Shown here piece after piece: positions 7,458 through 15,531 of a stretch of 64,000 nucleotides of DNA (position 1 is the stretch's first letter; each line of letters opens with the position of its first letter). This DNA is from Rhodanobacter sp. GTDB taxonomy: Bacteria > Pseudomonadota > Gammaproteobacteria > Xanthomonadales > Rhodanobacteraceae. The DNA is taken from assembly GCA_030148505.1 (NCBI GenBank), contig JASBTI010000010.1, forward strand, positions 1 to 64,000. Reading direction: 5' to 3'. The notes under the pieces were generated by a model. That model did not search any database. It had not been told where the DNA came from and worked only from the letters and a program-made list of their open reading frames with translations. The position numbers and the translations under genes are program-made.

Positions 7458-8612
7458 CTACGCTGGAAGAAGACAAACAACAGCCGTGCAGTTGTGGAAC
7501 CCTTGGAACTGTCCCTCTGCGCGCGCGATTTGGCCATGGGTATTGCATCCGGTGAGGTCGACTCCACCCAAGCGGTCCCGGACCGCGGAGAGCTCGCGCG
7601 TGAACGCCTGGCCCATGCGCAGACGGGTAGCCACGCAATCGAAGAAGAGCACGGCTTGAGGCTTATGAGGCCCGAGCGCCTTGAGCGCTGCCTCCGTCGC
7701 CGCCTGCGCCGCTTCCACCGTAGACTGATGAGTGCTGCGCATGATCCTGACAATAGCGTCCTGAGGCACTTCTGAGGCGCATATCACGGCCCCATCCGCC
7801 GTGACGGCGAGCGGCACTCGCAGTTTGATGCCGCTGGCCGTCTCAATGCCGAGGATATTGTGGAGGAAAAACGGAATGGGGGCGTTGGGATCGAGCTTCT
7901 GCCCTGTCTCTGACGCATGCACCTGGAATATATCGGCCGCGGGCAGCCCATTGAGGCTGACCAGCTTCACGCCATGGGTTTCCGTCACGCGAAGGGCTTT
8001 CGAAGCCAACTGCCAACCGTGGCTTACGCCGACGCCGATCGGTTTTTCCGAGATGATTTCCAGTCCGACGATGGCGTCCGTCAACACGGCACCGCCGTAG
8101 AAGACGGTCGTCTTCTGGAATTGGGCGTTATCACCAGCCCCACCCCCAAAAAACTGGTACTGTCCCGCTGTGGCCAGGGTCAGCTCGTCGACCAGCCGGT
8201 CGGCATGCCCCGCAAGCGCGTCCGTCATGACCAGCGCGCTCCGATAGCCTGGGCGCAGGTCCCGCACGCCCACAAACCCTGCAACAAGTTCCTGCGCGGC
8301 CCGGTTGGGATCGGCGCTGATGTTCCGGCCGCAGCTCGCAGTGATCTGTATGTCGCGGCCGCCGAGGGCGAGCGCGGTCGCAAAACCTTCGCCACCGATA
8401 TCGTTGGCGAATTCACCGGCCGACGAGGCACCGACCAACAGGGCTCCGGTCCGCTCGTGCAGGCGCTTCAGTAGACGCTCATGATCGTAGGCACGGGCTG
8501 CAAACAACACGATGGCGGCGGGCTCGGCCACCTTCGCCAACAATTGCTTCGCAAGATCGTCGGCAGCTCTAACAGAATTGCCTTCACGGCTGATCGCAAC
8601 CGAAGTTTGCAT
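7458..8612 (-). CDS. FIST-domain sensory protein
   Basis: A 384-residue protein made of the FIST N and FIST C domains, a ligand-sensing pair predicted to bind small molecules such as amino acids. Visible hallmarks are GALLVGASSAGEF and FFGGGAGDN in the N half, and GVSHGWQ, NGLPAADIF and DLTGCNTHGQIARAEG in the C half. I chose ATG 8612 because the upstream extension of the frame lacks family character; no clear Shine-Dalgarno site precedes it. It lies directly upstream of the hybrid kinase, almost touching, so the two form one operon and probably one signalling unit. It has no membrane segment. Confidence 0.88.
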   Translation of the reverse strand: MQTSVAISREGNSVRAADDLAKQLLAKVAEPAAIVLFAARAYDHERLLKRLHERTGALLVGASSAGEFANDIGGEGFATALALGGRDIQITASCGRNISADPNRAAQELVAGFVGVRDLRPGYRSALVMTDALAGHADRLVDELTLATAGQYQFFGGGAGDNAQFQKTTVFYGGAVLTDAIVGLEIISEKPIGVGVSHGWQLASKALRVTETHGVKLVSLNGLPAADIFQVHASETGQKLDPNAPIPFFLHNILGIETASGIKLRVPLAVTADGAVICASEVPQDAIVRIMRSTHQSTVEAAQAATEAALKALGPHKPQAVLFFDCVATRLRMGQAFTRELSAVRDRLGGVDLTGCNTHGQIARAEGQFQGFHNCTAVVCLLPA

Positions 8613-8955
8613 AAACGCCCAAAAGAGGGTTGATGAGTAAGGGATTAGTAGCCGTGGCACGCCCGCCGGGACGCATATTCCAGACCTAACATTCCCAGCG
8701 AAAAGCCGGGGGAGGAGCAAGTTACCCTCGGACCTGGCTCACCTGGATCCGGCCGTCGCACGCTCACTGGGCGGCGCAAGGTTCTCTCCGCCATTGTCCA
8801 AAAATATTTACTTCCCAATGCGCGCTCCTATTTGCAGGTGCGGGAAAAGGTGCGAGCGGCATTTTCCGGCAGCCTTCGTCACGCCTGCGTCAAGAAAATC
8901 ACCGCCTCCGTTCCGGTTTCCAGTCGTTCATACTTGCCTCCCCACAGGAGCAAAT
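8613..8955. other. Divergent intergenic region, FIST operon / small protein gene
   Basis: 343 nt between divergent genes. It must contain promoters for both directions. I see no confident -35/-10 pair, riboswitch or operator. Confidence 0.4.
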
Positions 8956-9180
8956 ATGGAAACCATCCACGTAGTGCAGCCCTTCGACCGGGTGAAGCAT
9001 GGCTTGAAACCGAGCCAGGTCCTGCAGTTCAAGACGGCGGATGAGGCGGCGCGTCGGGCAGCGCTGCTGGCCGGCAAGCATGCCGGCGTCGTCGCCTACA
9101 GCATGGACGTGGAGGAGGAGAGCGGGGACTACGGCACACCGCGGGTGCTGTTTGAGTCGGGGGACGTACCCGAGCTTTGA
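8956..9180 (+). CDS. Small conserved-looking hypothetical protein
   Basis: A 74-residue protein from ATG 8956 with CAGGAG 5 nt upstream. It reads as a compact soluble domain (FKTADEAARRAALLAGKHAGVVAYSMDVEEESGDY). The pattern of an Ala-rich helix plus a strand suggests a small alpha/beta protein, and the codon use fits the neighbours. I do not recognise the family with confidence. It precedes the DUF6164 gene by 85 nt and may be co-transcribed with it. Confidence 0.6.
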   Translation: METIHVVQPFDRVKHGLKPSQVLQFKTADEAARRAALLAGKHAGVVAYSMDVEEESGDYGTPRVLFESGDVPEL

Positions 9181-9265
9181 TCAGCCGAAAAATCAGTTCG
9201 GTTTCAGTTGGCTGCGCGCTGACACATCTCGGTCGCCAGAGACTCAAGGCGGCTATCATGGTGTG

Positions 9266-9631
9266 ATGTCCAAGCTGCTGATGAACCTGCGCAACGTGCC
9301 TGAGGATGAGGCCGACGACGTGCGCGCGATGCTCGAGGCGCAGCAGATCGCGTTCTATGAAACCCGGCCCAGCATCTGGGGGGTTTCGGCGGGCGGCATC
9401 TGGGTGACGGAGGACGAGGCCTTTGTCGACGCCAGGCGCGCGATGGACGACTACCAGCAGCGGCGCAGCGCCCGTGCCCGGGCCGAATATGCGGCGGCCA
9501 AGCGCGCAGGCACCGCAGCGACCTTTGTCACGCTACTTCGTGCGGAGCCGGTGCGCGTCACCATGAGCCTACTGGGCATACTCTTGGTGTTGGTCCTGAT
9601 GGCGCTGCCGTTCTTTCTGTTGCGCCGGTAA
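9266..9631 (+). CDS. DUF6164 family membrane-anchored protein
   Basis: A 121-residue protein from ATG 9266. The start MSKLLMNLRNVPEDEADDVR and the following AFYETRPSIWGVSAGGIWV are the signature of the DUF6164 family, common in gammaproteobacteria and of unknown function. The N-terminal half looks like a small signal-transduction-like alpha/beta fold, followed by a charged helix (about 60-85). A single C-terminal membrane helix (about 98-118, MSLLGILLVLVLMALPFFLL) ends in two arginines, so the domain would face the cytoplasm. Confidence 0.8.
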   Translation: MSKLLMNLRNVPEDEADDVRAMLEAQQIAFYETRPSIWGVSAGGIWVTEDEAFVDARRAMDDYQQRRSARARAEYAAAKRAGTAATFVTLLRAEPVRVTMSLLGILLVLVLMALPFFLLRR

Positions 9632-10323
9632 AAAGGGACCTGGGGCGAATGGCATTGACCTGAGCGCTCCTTTCTCGCGCCTCCACCGCCGCATGACAGG
9701 TCATGCGCGAGTCCAGCGCCTTGCACGATGAGGTCGCCGGATTCCGGCCTTCGCAGAAGTGACGAAAAGCCGGGCTTTCCGCTTGAGCGAGTGCGCTTCG
9801 TGTCCGGCACGATTTGCGGCACTACTTGAGGGTGAGTCGGTTAGCGGGTGGGTTGCGGCGGTGTGCTGAGGCGGCTTCAAACCGGAGCTGTCGCGGAGGA
9901 AGTCGTGTTCGGCGGTTGCGACCATGACGGTCGGTGCCAGGAACGGTACCGACGAGGGGGTCGAAGAGGTTGCGTCGCAACGTCGCCCCGGCAGCAGTGT
10001 CGGCGAGAAATAGGCATAGGGTGTATCCGTGGCGTGCGAGCCGGTGCTAGCGGGTTCAGGCCCGGGGAAAGGCCGGTCAAACGGCCATGATCCGTGCGAT
10101 GGGGCACCCATGCAATGAATACGCGCAAGGCTCGACCATGCGGCTAGTTGTTGCCCGATAGCGGGAGACGTTTGGCGCCGTCGACACGCGGCCATCAAGG
10201 CGGGCGGCATGCCTTTCCGTGTGACCAGGGCCGCATCAGAATACGCGGTCGGTGTTACCTTCACGATGCCTCGCATCCCGCGAGGAGATAGTGCACCCCC
10301 CCCTTTTTTACAAGGCGAAAACC
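9632..10323. other. Long gene-free stretch with degenerate repeats
   Basis: A 692-nt gap. It holds copy 2 of the dispersed 20-mer (9646-9665) and a degenerate 'GGATTCC-GCCTTCGC-GAAGTGACG' block at about 9735-9760, resembling repeats widespread in this order. Short open frames on both strands lack protein character. No RNA gene is recognised. Confidence 0.5.
9646..9665 (+). repeat. Dispersed 20-mer, copy 2
   Basis: CGAATGGCATTGACCTGAGC, a match to the family consensus. It lies directly after the DUF6164 stop codon. Confidence 0.6.
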
Positions 10324-11457
10324 ATGCATGCCGATGCATCAACTGGCGTTGATCCGAAGGGGCTGCGGGAATACTCGGTGGTGTTCACCGACCGTGCACT
10401 CAACCATATGTCGCAGCGCTTTCAACAGGTCATGCGCGACCTGTCGCATCATCTGAAGACGGTCTACCACGCCCATGCGGTCGCACTCGTGCCCGGCGGC
10501 GGTACCGCCGGCATGGAATCGGTAGCGCGTCAGTTCGTCCATGACAACAAGGTGTTGATCATCCGCAATGGCTGGTTCAGCTACCGCTGGAGCCAGATCT
10601 TCGAGGTCGCCGGGATTGCCGCACATACAACCGTCCTCAAGGCCCGCCCCAGCCATGACGCACACCAGGCCCCGTTTGTGCCGCCGCCGCTGGATGAAGT
10701 CATCGCCCGTATCGTCGAAGGCAAACCCGACCTGGTGTTTGCGGCCCATGTGGAAACGTCGTCGGGCATGCTGCTGCCGGATGACTATCTTCAAGCTGTG
10801 GCGACGGCAGTCCACGCCCATGGCGGCCTGTTTGTCCTCGATTGCATTGCCAGCGGTGCGCTCTGGGTCGACATGCCGCGGCTCGGTGTGGATGTCTTGC
10901 TGTCGGCACCGCAGAAAACCTGGAGCTCGACGCCGTGTGCCGCCATGGTCATGCTTTCGGCGGCCGCGGAGGCGCGCCTCAATGCCACGCAAAGCTCCAG
11001 CTTTACGCTGGACCTGGCCAAGTGGCGTGCCGTCATGGCGGCCTATGAAAACGGCGGCTTCGCCTACCACGCCACCATGCCTACCGACGCGCTGCTGCAG
11101 CTGCGCGATGCCATGGCCGAAACCCTGGCCATGGGGCTGGAGCCAGCGCGTGAGGCGCAACGCGAGCTCGGGCAGCGGGTGCGCGGCTTGCTGGTGCGGT
11201 ATGGTTTTCCGAGCGTTGCGGCCGAAGGTTTTCAGGCGCCCGGTGTGGTGGTGAGTTACACCGATAGCGACGCCGTCCACAACGGCAGTGCGTTTGTCGC
11301 ACAAGGGCTGCAGATCGCTGCCGGCACGCCGCTGGCCTGTGACGAGCGCGCTGACTTCAAGACGTTTCGACTGGGCCTGTTCGGTCTCGACAAGCTCAAG
11401 GATGTCGACGCTACGGTGCGGCGACTGGACGCTGCGCTTGCGCGCCTGATGGCGTGA
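10324..11457 (+). CDS. Class V PLP-dependent aminotransferase
   Basis: A 377-residue fold-type I enzyme. ALVPGGGTAGMESV (near residue 60) is the phosphate-binding loop region, FVLDCIASGALWVD holds the Asp that pairs with the PLP ring nitrogen, and the Schiff-base lysine is in SAPQKTWSSTP. It resembles the alanine-glyoxylate / serine-pyruvate / phosphonate aminotransferase branch, but the sequence does not settle the substrate. Start ATG 10324 is chosen over an upstream in-frame ATG at 10252, which would add a non-conserved leader. It stands alone between two repeat-bearing gaps, so genome context gives no pathway. Confidence 0.82.
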   Translation: MHADASTGVDPKGLREYSVVFTDRALNHMSQRFQQVMRDLSHHLKTVYHAHAVALVPGGGTAGMESVARQFVHDNKVLIIRNGWFSYRWSQIFEVAGIAAHTTVLKARPSHDAHQAPFVPPPLDEVIARIVEGKPDLVFAAHVETSSGMLLPDDYLQAVATAVHAHGGLFVLDCIASGALWVDMPRLGVDVLLSAPQKTWSSTPCAAMVMLSAAAEARLNATQSSSFTLDLAKWRAVMAAYENGGFAYHATMPTDALLQLRDAMAETLAMGLEPAREAQRELGQRVRGLLVRYGFPSVAAEGFQAPGVVVSYTDSDAVHNGSAFVAQGLQIAAGTPLACDERADFKTFRLGLFGLDKLKDVDATVRRLDAALARLMA

Positions 11458-11477
11458 CGGGCAAGCGGTGTCGGGGA

Positions 11478-11497
11478 CGAATGGCACTGACCTAAGC
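11478..11497 (+). repeat. Dispersed 20-mer, copy 3
   Basis: CGAATGGCACTGACCTAAGC, best match to the consensus. It is followed by GCGGAAAAGCCCC and a 'CCCGCCTTCGCGAGAACGACG' type palindrome, so the full repeat unit is probably longer than 20 nt. Confidence 0.6.
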
Positions 11498-11658
11498 GGA
11501 AAAGCCCCCGTTTCCCGCCTTCGCGAGAACGACGAGCGTCAGTGCTCTTCGGCTCAGGGCAATTCCGGGACGATCGGTCCGTTCGACGGGTCGATGGCAC
11601 CCTTGGACGGTTGTCTTCGGTTAGGCTGGGTGGTCTCTACTCACTATTGTGAACGCCC

Positions 11659-12495
11659 ATGCCACTTCCCGAAAAAATGCCGTCGCTGCAGAAATACGGC
11701 TCGATCATCCTGATCGTCGCACTGTTGATCTTGATGGCGGTGTGGTCGAGTTTTGTTTCCGTGGGGCCGGGCGACCGCGGCGTGTTGATGACGTTCGGAT
11801 CGGTGAACCAGAACGTGCTGATGCCAGGTCTGCACATGAAGATCCCGTTCGCGCAGACGGTCAAGCAGATGAACGTGCAGATCCAGAAGTCGCAAACCCA
11901 GGAAACGGCGGCCAGCCGGGATCTGCAGAATGTCTCCACCGAGGTGGCGGTGAACTGGGCGATCAAGCCGGCCGATGCGGCGTGGGTTTACCAGCATCTC
12001 GGTGGCGAGAGCCAGTTGACGGCAAAGGTGATTACCCCGGTCGTCTCCAACGCGGTCAAGGCGGTGGCGGCACATTACGACGCCGAGGAATTGGTGGAGA
12101 AGCGCGACGAGGTGCGTGACACGATCCAAAAACAGATCGTTGCCGGACTTAACCAATACAAGGTGCAGGTGCAGGGGGTCAACATCACCAACTTCCAGTT
12201 CAGTCCCGATTACGCCAAGGCCATCGAAGCCAAGCAGGTTGCCCAGCAACGCGCGCAACAGGCGACATACGATTTGGCACGCATCAAGGTGCAGGCACAG
12301 CAGGAAGTGGCACAAGCCCAGGGGCAGGCGCAGGCACAGAAGCTGCTGCAAAGCACGCTGACGCCAGAAATCATTCGTCTGAGAGCGGTCAAGAAATGGA
12401 ATGGCGTGCTGCCCAAGGTCACCGGAAACGGTGCGATTCCGTTTATCGGCGACTTGAGTGACAGCAGCTCACCTTCCGCCAACGTAAAGCACTGA
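11659..12495 (+). CDS. Prohibitin/SPFH-domain membrane protein
   Basis: A 278-residue protein with one N-terminal membrane helix (about 12-30, SIILIVALLILMAVWSSFV), an SPFH/band 7 domain (about 33-205; VGPGDRGVLMTFGSV is typical), then an Ala/Gln-rich coiled coil (KQVAQQRAQQATYDLARIKV onward). Such proteins form ring-like scaffolds on the membrane and often tune proteases or membrane microdomains. The resemblance is closest to bacterial prohibitin-like proteins rather than HflK/HflC. It is monocistronic and may end at the hairpin 12535-12554. Confidence 0.88.
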   Translation: MPLPEKMPSLQKYGSIILIVALLILMAVWSSFVSVGPGDRGVLMTFGSVNQNVLMPGLHMKIPFAQTVKQMNVQIQKSQTQETAASRDLQNVSTEVAVNWAIKPADAAWVYQHLGGESQLTAKVITPVVSNAVKAVAAHYDAEELVEKRDEVRDTIQKQIVAGLNQYKVQVQGVNITNFQFSPDYAKAIEAKQVAQQRAQQATYDLARIKVQAQQEVAQAQGQAQAQKLLQSTLTPEIIRLRAVKKWNGVLPKVTGNGAIPFIGDLSDSSSPSANVKH

Positions 12496-12534
12496 CGGCT
12501 TGCGGCGTTTGCGGGCGGCAAGCGTCAAGGTAGT

Positions 12535-12554
12535 CGTCGCCCCGCGGGGCGACG
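12535..12554. terminator. GC-rich perfect hairpin after the prohibitin-like gene
   Basis: CGTCGCCCC-GC-GGGGCGACG is a perfect 9-bp stem with a 2-nt centre, 40 nt after the stop and between convergent genes. The following bases are only partly T-rich (CTGCTTTCGCTTCG), so efficient intrinsic termination is uncertain. Confidence 0.45.
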
Positions 12555-12657
12555 CTGCTTTCGCTTCGATCACGTCGGGCGCTCAGCCAAAACGGGAGCC
12601 CGTGCACGCGCTAGGTTGAACCGGCGTCAAGCTGGGCATCCCACGAGATGACCCCGC

Positions 12658-12972
12658 TCAATGCCCGCGTTTTTGCTCGATGCTGCGGTTGAGGATCGAG
12701 CGCATCTTCTCGCTGGCGCCATGGATGGCCTTCTCCACGGTTTCGTCGTTGTGGCTCACGCCGACGGGTGGGCCGTTGCTGAGGCGTGCCTCGATGGCGC
12801 ATTGCTTGTCCTGGGCTCCGCCCTTGCCGCCGTTGGCGTCGGCAAGATGTACTTCGATGCGGGTCAGGTAGGGAAAGAAACGTTCAAGGTGTTGCGTGAT
12901 GAGGCTGTCGACGCGGGCCTTCATCGCTTCGCTGCCTTGGATGTGATGGTCGGTATTGAGCTGAATTTGCAT
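12658..12972 (-). CDS. HPF/RaiA-family ribosome-associated protein
   Basis: A 104-residue protein from ATG 12972 (MQIQLNTDHHIQGSEAMKARVDS). The beta-alpha-beta-beta-beta-alpha layout with RIEVHLADANGGKGG and KAIHGASEKMRSILNRSIEQ is that of the short hibernation-promoting / ribosome-associated inhibitor family, which binds the 30S decoding region in stationary phase. It lacks the C-terminal dimerisation domain of long HPF. It is not next to rpoN or the PTS genes where hpf usually sits, so it is a stand-alone paralogue. Confidence 0.82.
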   Translation of the reverse strand: MQIQLNTDHHIQGSEAMKARVDSLITQHLERFFPYLTRIEVHLADANGGKGGAQDKQCAIEARLSNGPPVGVSHNDETVEKAIHGASEKMRSILNRSIEQKRGH

Positions 12973-13052
12973 GGCGTGCTCCTGGGTACGTAGGGCCGTC
13001 TCTCTGTTAGAGTACGTCGTTTCGGCAGTCACGGGCGATGCCCCGTCACGGA

Positions 13053-13634
13053 CTATCCGGTCTTCAAAGGCCCGGCGTCGTGGTAAGTACTGAAAATGAT
13101 GCCGGACGACATGGTTTTCGTGTTGACGAGCTCGAACGCGCACGGTGGGGTTCGTTCCGCAAAGAAGCGCTTCCCCGCGCCCAACAAGACCGGATAGACG
13201 ACCAGCAGGATTTCATCCGCTAGCCCATGCTCGAGCAACATCGATGTCAGCGTGGAGCTGCCCGAGAGGACAAGGTCCGGGCCGTCCTGCGATTTGATGC
13301 GGCCAATGCCGTGGACGAGGTCCGGTCCTACGGCTTCGGAGGGGCCCCATTCGAGACTTTCCGCGAAGTGGGTCGCCACATATTTAGTGGCCGCGTTGAG
13401 GCGGTTCCCGATCGGACTGCTCGGTGCCTTCGGCCAGAAGCCCGACCATATATCGTAGGTGCGCCGGCCCAGCAGCAGGTCGAAGCTCTCGCCATATGCG
13501 GCAAGCATGGCATCTCGGCCAGCGGGGGTCCGATAGGGCGTAGTCCAGTCGCTGCAGGGAAAGTCGTCGTCATCGGCGGAGTGCTGGATCACGCCGTCCA
13601 GCGAGATGTGTTCGATGATCTTGAGCTTTCTCAT
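13053..13634 (-). CDS. RibD C-terminal / dihydrofolate reductase-like protein
   Basis: A 193-residue protein from ATG 13634 (MRKLKIIEHISLDGVIQ). Hallmarks of the DHFR-like RibD C-terminal fold are SLDGV near the start, DLLLGRRTYDIWSGFW and VLSGSSTLTSMLLEHGLADEI. Stand-alone family members are NADPH-type reductases of unknown substrate. It is transcribed away from the ISL3 element, with its start only 59 nt from the left IS end, so its promoter may have been replaced or supplied by the IS. Confidence 0.85.
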   Translation of the reverse strand: MRKLKIIEHISLDGVIQHSADDDDFPCSDWTTPYRTPAGRDAMLAAYGESFDLLLGRRTYDIWSGFWPKAPSSPIGNRLNAATKYVATHFAESLEWGPSEAVGPDLVHGIGRIKSQDGPDLVLSGSSTLTSMLLEHGLADEILLVVYPVLLGAGKRFFAERTPPCAFELVNTKTMSSGIIFSTYHDAGPLKTG

Positions 13635-13692
13635 GGGATTTTTCGCGTTCCGGGGATGGCGTTTCCATCCTGTTGGCCTTGCGTAAAAAAAA

Positions 13693-15023
13693 GGTTCATC
13701 GCGCCTTACCGGGAAAGGCAGCCTTGATTTTGAGGAAGAAGTAGGCGGAGTCGCGATAGCCATAGGCCATACGCTTGATGACCTTGATGCGATTGTTCAT
13801 GCCTTCCAAGACGCTGGTGTTGAGTCGGTAGAGGGCACTGGCGACGATGCCATCGATGTAGGGGGCCAACCGTTTGGTGAAGGCGATCAGGGGCGGGAGC
13901 TGGCTGTCCATGGCGAAGCGTTGCCACTCATTCCAGCGGCGGCGAGCCTCATCTTCGTCAGGCGCATACCAAAGTTCCTTGAGCTGGGCCTTGAGCACGT
14001 AGACGGTAGTCAACGGCGCGTTGGCGGCGAGCAGGTCATCGAGTTTGACGGCCTGATCGTCGGTGAGGTTGCCCCGGTTTCTCAACAACAACCAGCGGCT
14101 GCGCTTGATGACACAGCGCGCAGACGGATCAGCCTTGAGCGTGTTGGCCTGATCCACACGCACCCGGTCGATGACTTCGCGCCCGAATTTGGCGATGACG
14201 TGGAACAGGTCATAGACCACGCGGATGTTCGGACAGTGGGCTTTGGCCTCCAGGTCCATGGCCGTATTCATGTCCATCGCGACGGCTTCGATGCGCGCGC
14301 AGACCGCCGGGCCGAGCATCGCGAAGAACGGCCGCACGTCTTTGCGTGAGCGGCCCTCACCCACCCACAGCACCTGCTGGGTATCGGCGCAGATGGCGAC
14401 CGTGGCGTAGCGGTGACCCTTGAATAAGGCAAACTCGTCCATGATGAGCCGGCGTACCCGCGACAGATCCGGCGGCGTCACCTCGCGTGCCAGACGGCGA
14501 GCATCGATAGTGCGGATGGTGTGCCAATGCAGCCCGGTGACTTGGCTGATATGGCGGATCGGCAGCAGGCGCAACAAGGCTTCGACATGGACAATCAATC
14601 GCCCGGTCAGGCGGCTGCGCGCCGGCAACCAAGGGAGGTGCTCGGTGCTCACACCGCAGCTCAGGCATGCCACGCGACGTAGCGGTACCTCTAACCACAC
14701 CTGCCGATCAAACAGGTTGCGCTCGCGCACCCGTCGGGTACTGCGGTCGTGGACAAGTCCGCAAGGCATCTGGCAACGACCACAGCGCGGATCGACGTGA
14801 GGGTCTGCTTCCAGTCGAAGCAGTAGCTCGGTCGCCGACAAGGCCTGGGTCTCGATCAAACGAAACCCTATCCAAAACTGGGCAGCATCAATAGCATCAT
14901 GCATGAAGGCGGCAGCGGCCGATCCGCTGTGGGTGTGAGAGCTTTCAGCTTATCCGCCGTTTGCCGCCTTCACCTATCTCGTTATTCGTCAACACGATCT
15001 TTCCCGCTTTCCCGCGATGAACC
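13693..15023 (-). mobile_element. ISL3-family insertion sequence with matched terminal repeats
   Basis: Terminal inverted repeats begin GGTTCATCGCG at both ends (13693-13703 plus strand, and 15023-15013 minus strand) and continue with a shared GGGAAAG block. The element is 1331 bp with one transposase gene. ISL3 elements normally duplicate 8 bp of target; here the flanks are AAAAAAAA on the left and AAAGATAT on the right, so no matching duplication is present. This suggests a deletion or recombination after insertion. Confidence 0.8.
13696..14904 (-). CDS. ISL3-family transposase
   Basis: A 402-residue DDE transposase. The N-terminal zinc-ribbon (CGRCQMPCG and CLSCG, about residues 41-82) is followed by an HTH (ISQVTGLHWHTIRTID). 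The DDE core then shows IMDEFALFKGHRYATV for the first Asp, VAMDMNTAMDLEAKAHCPNI for the second, and LEGMNNRIKVIKRMAYGYRD with the catalytic Glu near the C terminus. Length and motifs are complete, so the element is probably active. The stop codon TGA lies within the left terminal repeat. Confidence 0.92.
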   Translation of the reverse strand: MHDAIDAAQFWIGFRLIETQALSATELLLRLEADPHVDPRCGRCQMPCGLVHDRSTRRVRERNLFDRQVWLEVPLRRVACLSCGVSTEHLPWLPARSRLTGRLIVHVEALLRLLPIRHISQVTGLHWHTIRTIDARRLAREVTPPDLSRVRRLIMDEFALFKGHRYATVAICADTQQVLWVGEGRSRKDVRPFFAMLGPAVCARIEAVAMDMNTAMDLEAKAHCPNIRVVYDLFHVIAKFGREVIDRVRVDQANTLKADPSARCVIKRSRWLLLRNRGNLTDDQAVKLDDLLAANAPLTTVYVLKAQLKELWYAPDEDEARRRWNEWQRFAMDSQLPPLIAFTKRLAPYIDGIVASALYRLNTSVLEGMNNRIKVIKRMAYGYRDSAYFFLKIKAAFPGKAR

Positions 15024-15377
15024 AAAGATATGGGTCTCGCCGAAGGCCAAGTGCCCCTCGACCAGTTGGGCGGTCTGCACTACCAGGAACAGCGAGTCGC
15101 CGTAGGTCTCGATCTTGGTACGCTGATGGGCATTGTGCGCATCCTCGATGGCCAGGTCGTGCAGGCCGAACTCCTCCTGCAGCTTCTCCAGCAGCACTTC
15201 GTCCGGCTCGTGCAATCCCACCCACACGAAGGTATCCGGCCGGGCCAGGGTGTCGCTGATGGCATCGAGGGTGATGTCGCCAATGCGGCGACCGTCCTGG
15301 TGGTAGGCAATGCAGTTGACGATCATCGGTTGATCGGTCACGGCAGTGGCTGTGGCGGAGGTCGTGTTCAGGTCCAT
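14982..15377 (-). pseudogene. corA: corA remnant, Mg2+/Co2+ transporter cut by ISL3
   Basis: From ATG 15377, the first 118 residues match the cytoplasmic N-terminal domain of CorA (VNCIAYHQDGRRIGDITL, LEKLQEEFGLHDLAIEDAHNAHQRTKIE, GETHIF). Homology ends exactly at 15024, the last base before the ISL3 end. The remaining 13 codons are IS sequence. The rest of CorA, including the two membrane helices and GMN selectivity motif, is not found on the other side of the IS, where the unrelated RibD-like gene lies. The channel is therefore lost, unless another corA exists elsewhere. Confidence 0.85.
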
Positions 15378-15531
15378 CGACTCATGATGCCCGGCACGGG
15401 AGGATGGGGCAATCGAGTGTCGATAGCCGCGCGGACCCTGAAGCCGCGCATCGGCGTGCAATGCATGTCCTGCGAAGTGCGTTGCTCTGGTAGGGCGGGC
15501 ACTGTTCCGCCGTTGCCCGTCGCTCCGAGCT

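Noticed and set aside
9701-10342. 213-codon minus-strand frame in the long gene-free stretch
   Set aside because: Composition looks like translated repeat sequence (ending FVTSAKAGIRRPH, typical of repeat read-through). No start signal and no family.
10339-11487. 382-codon frame antisense to the aminotransferase
   Set aside because: Arg/His/Gly-rich shadow; the sense frame has the PLP lysine motif.
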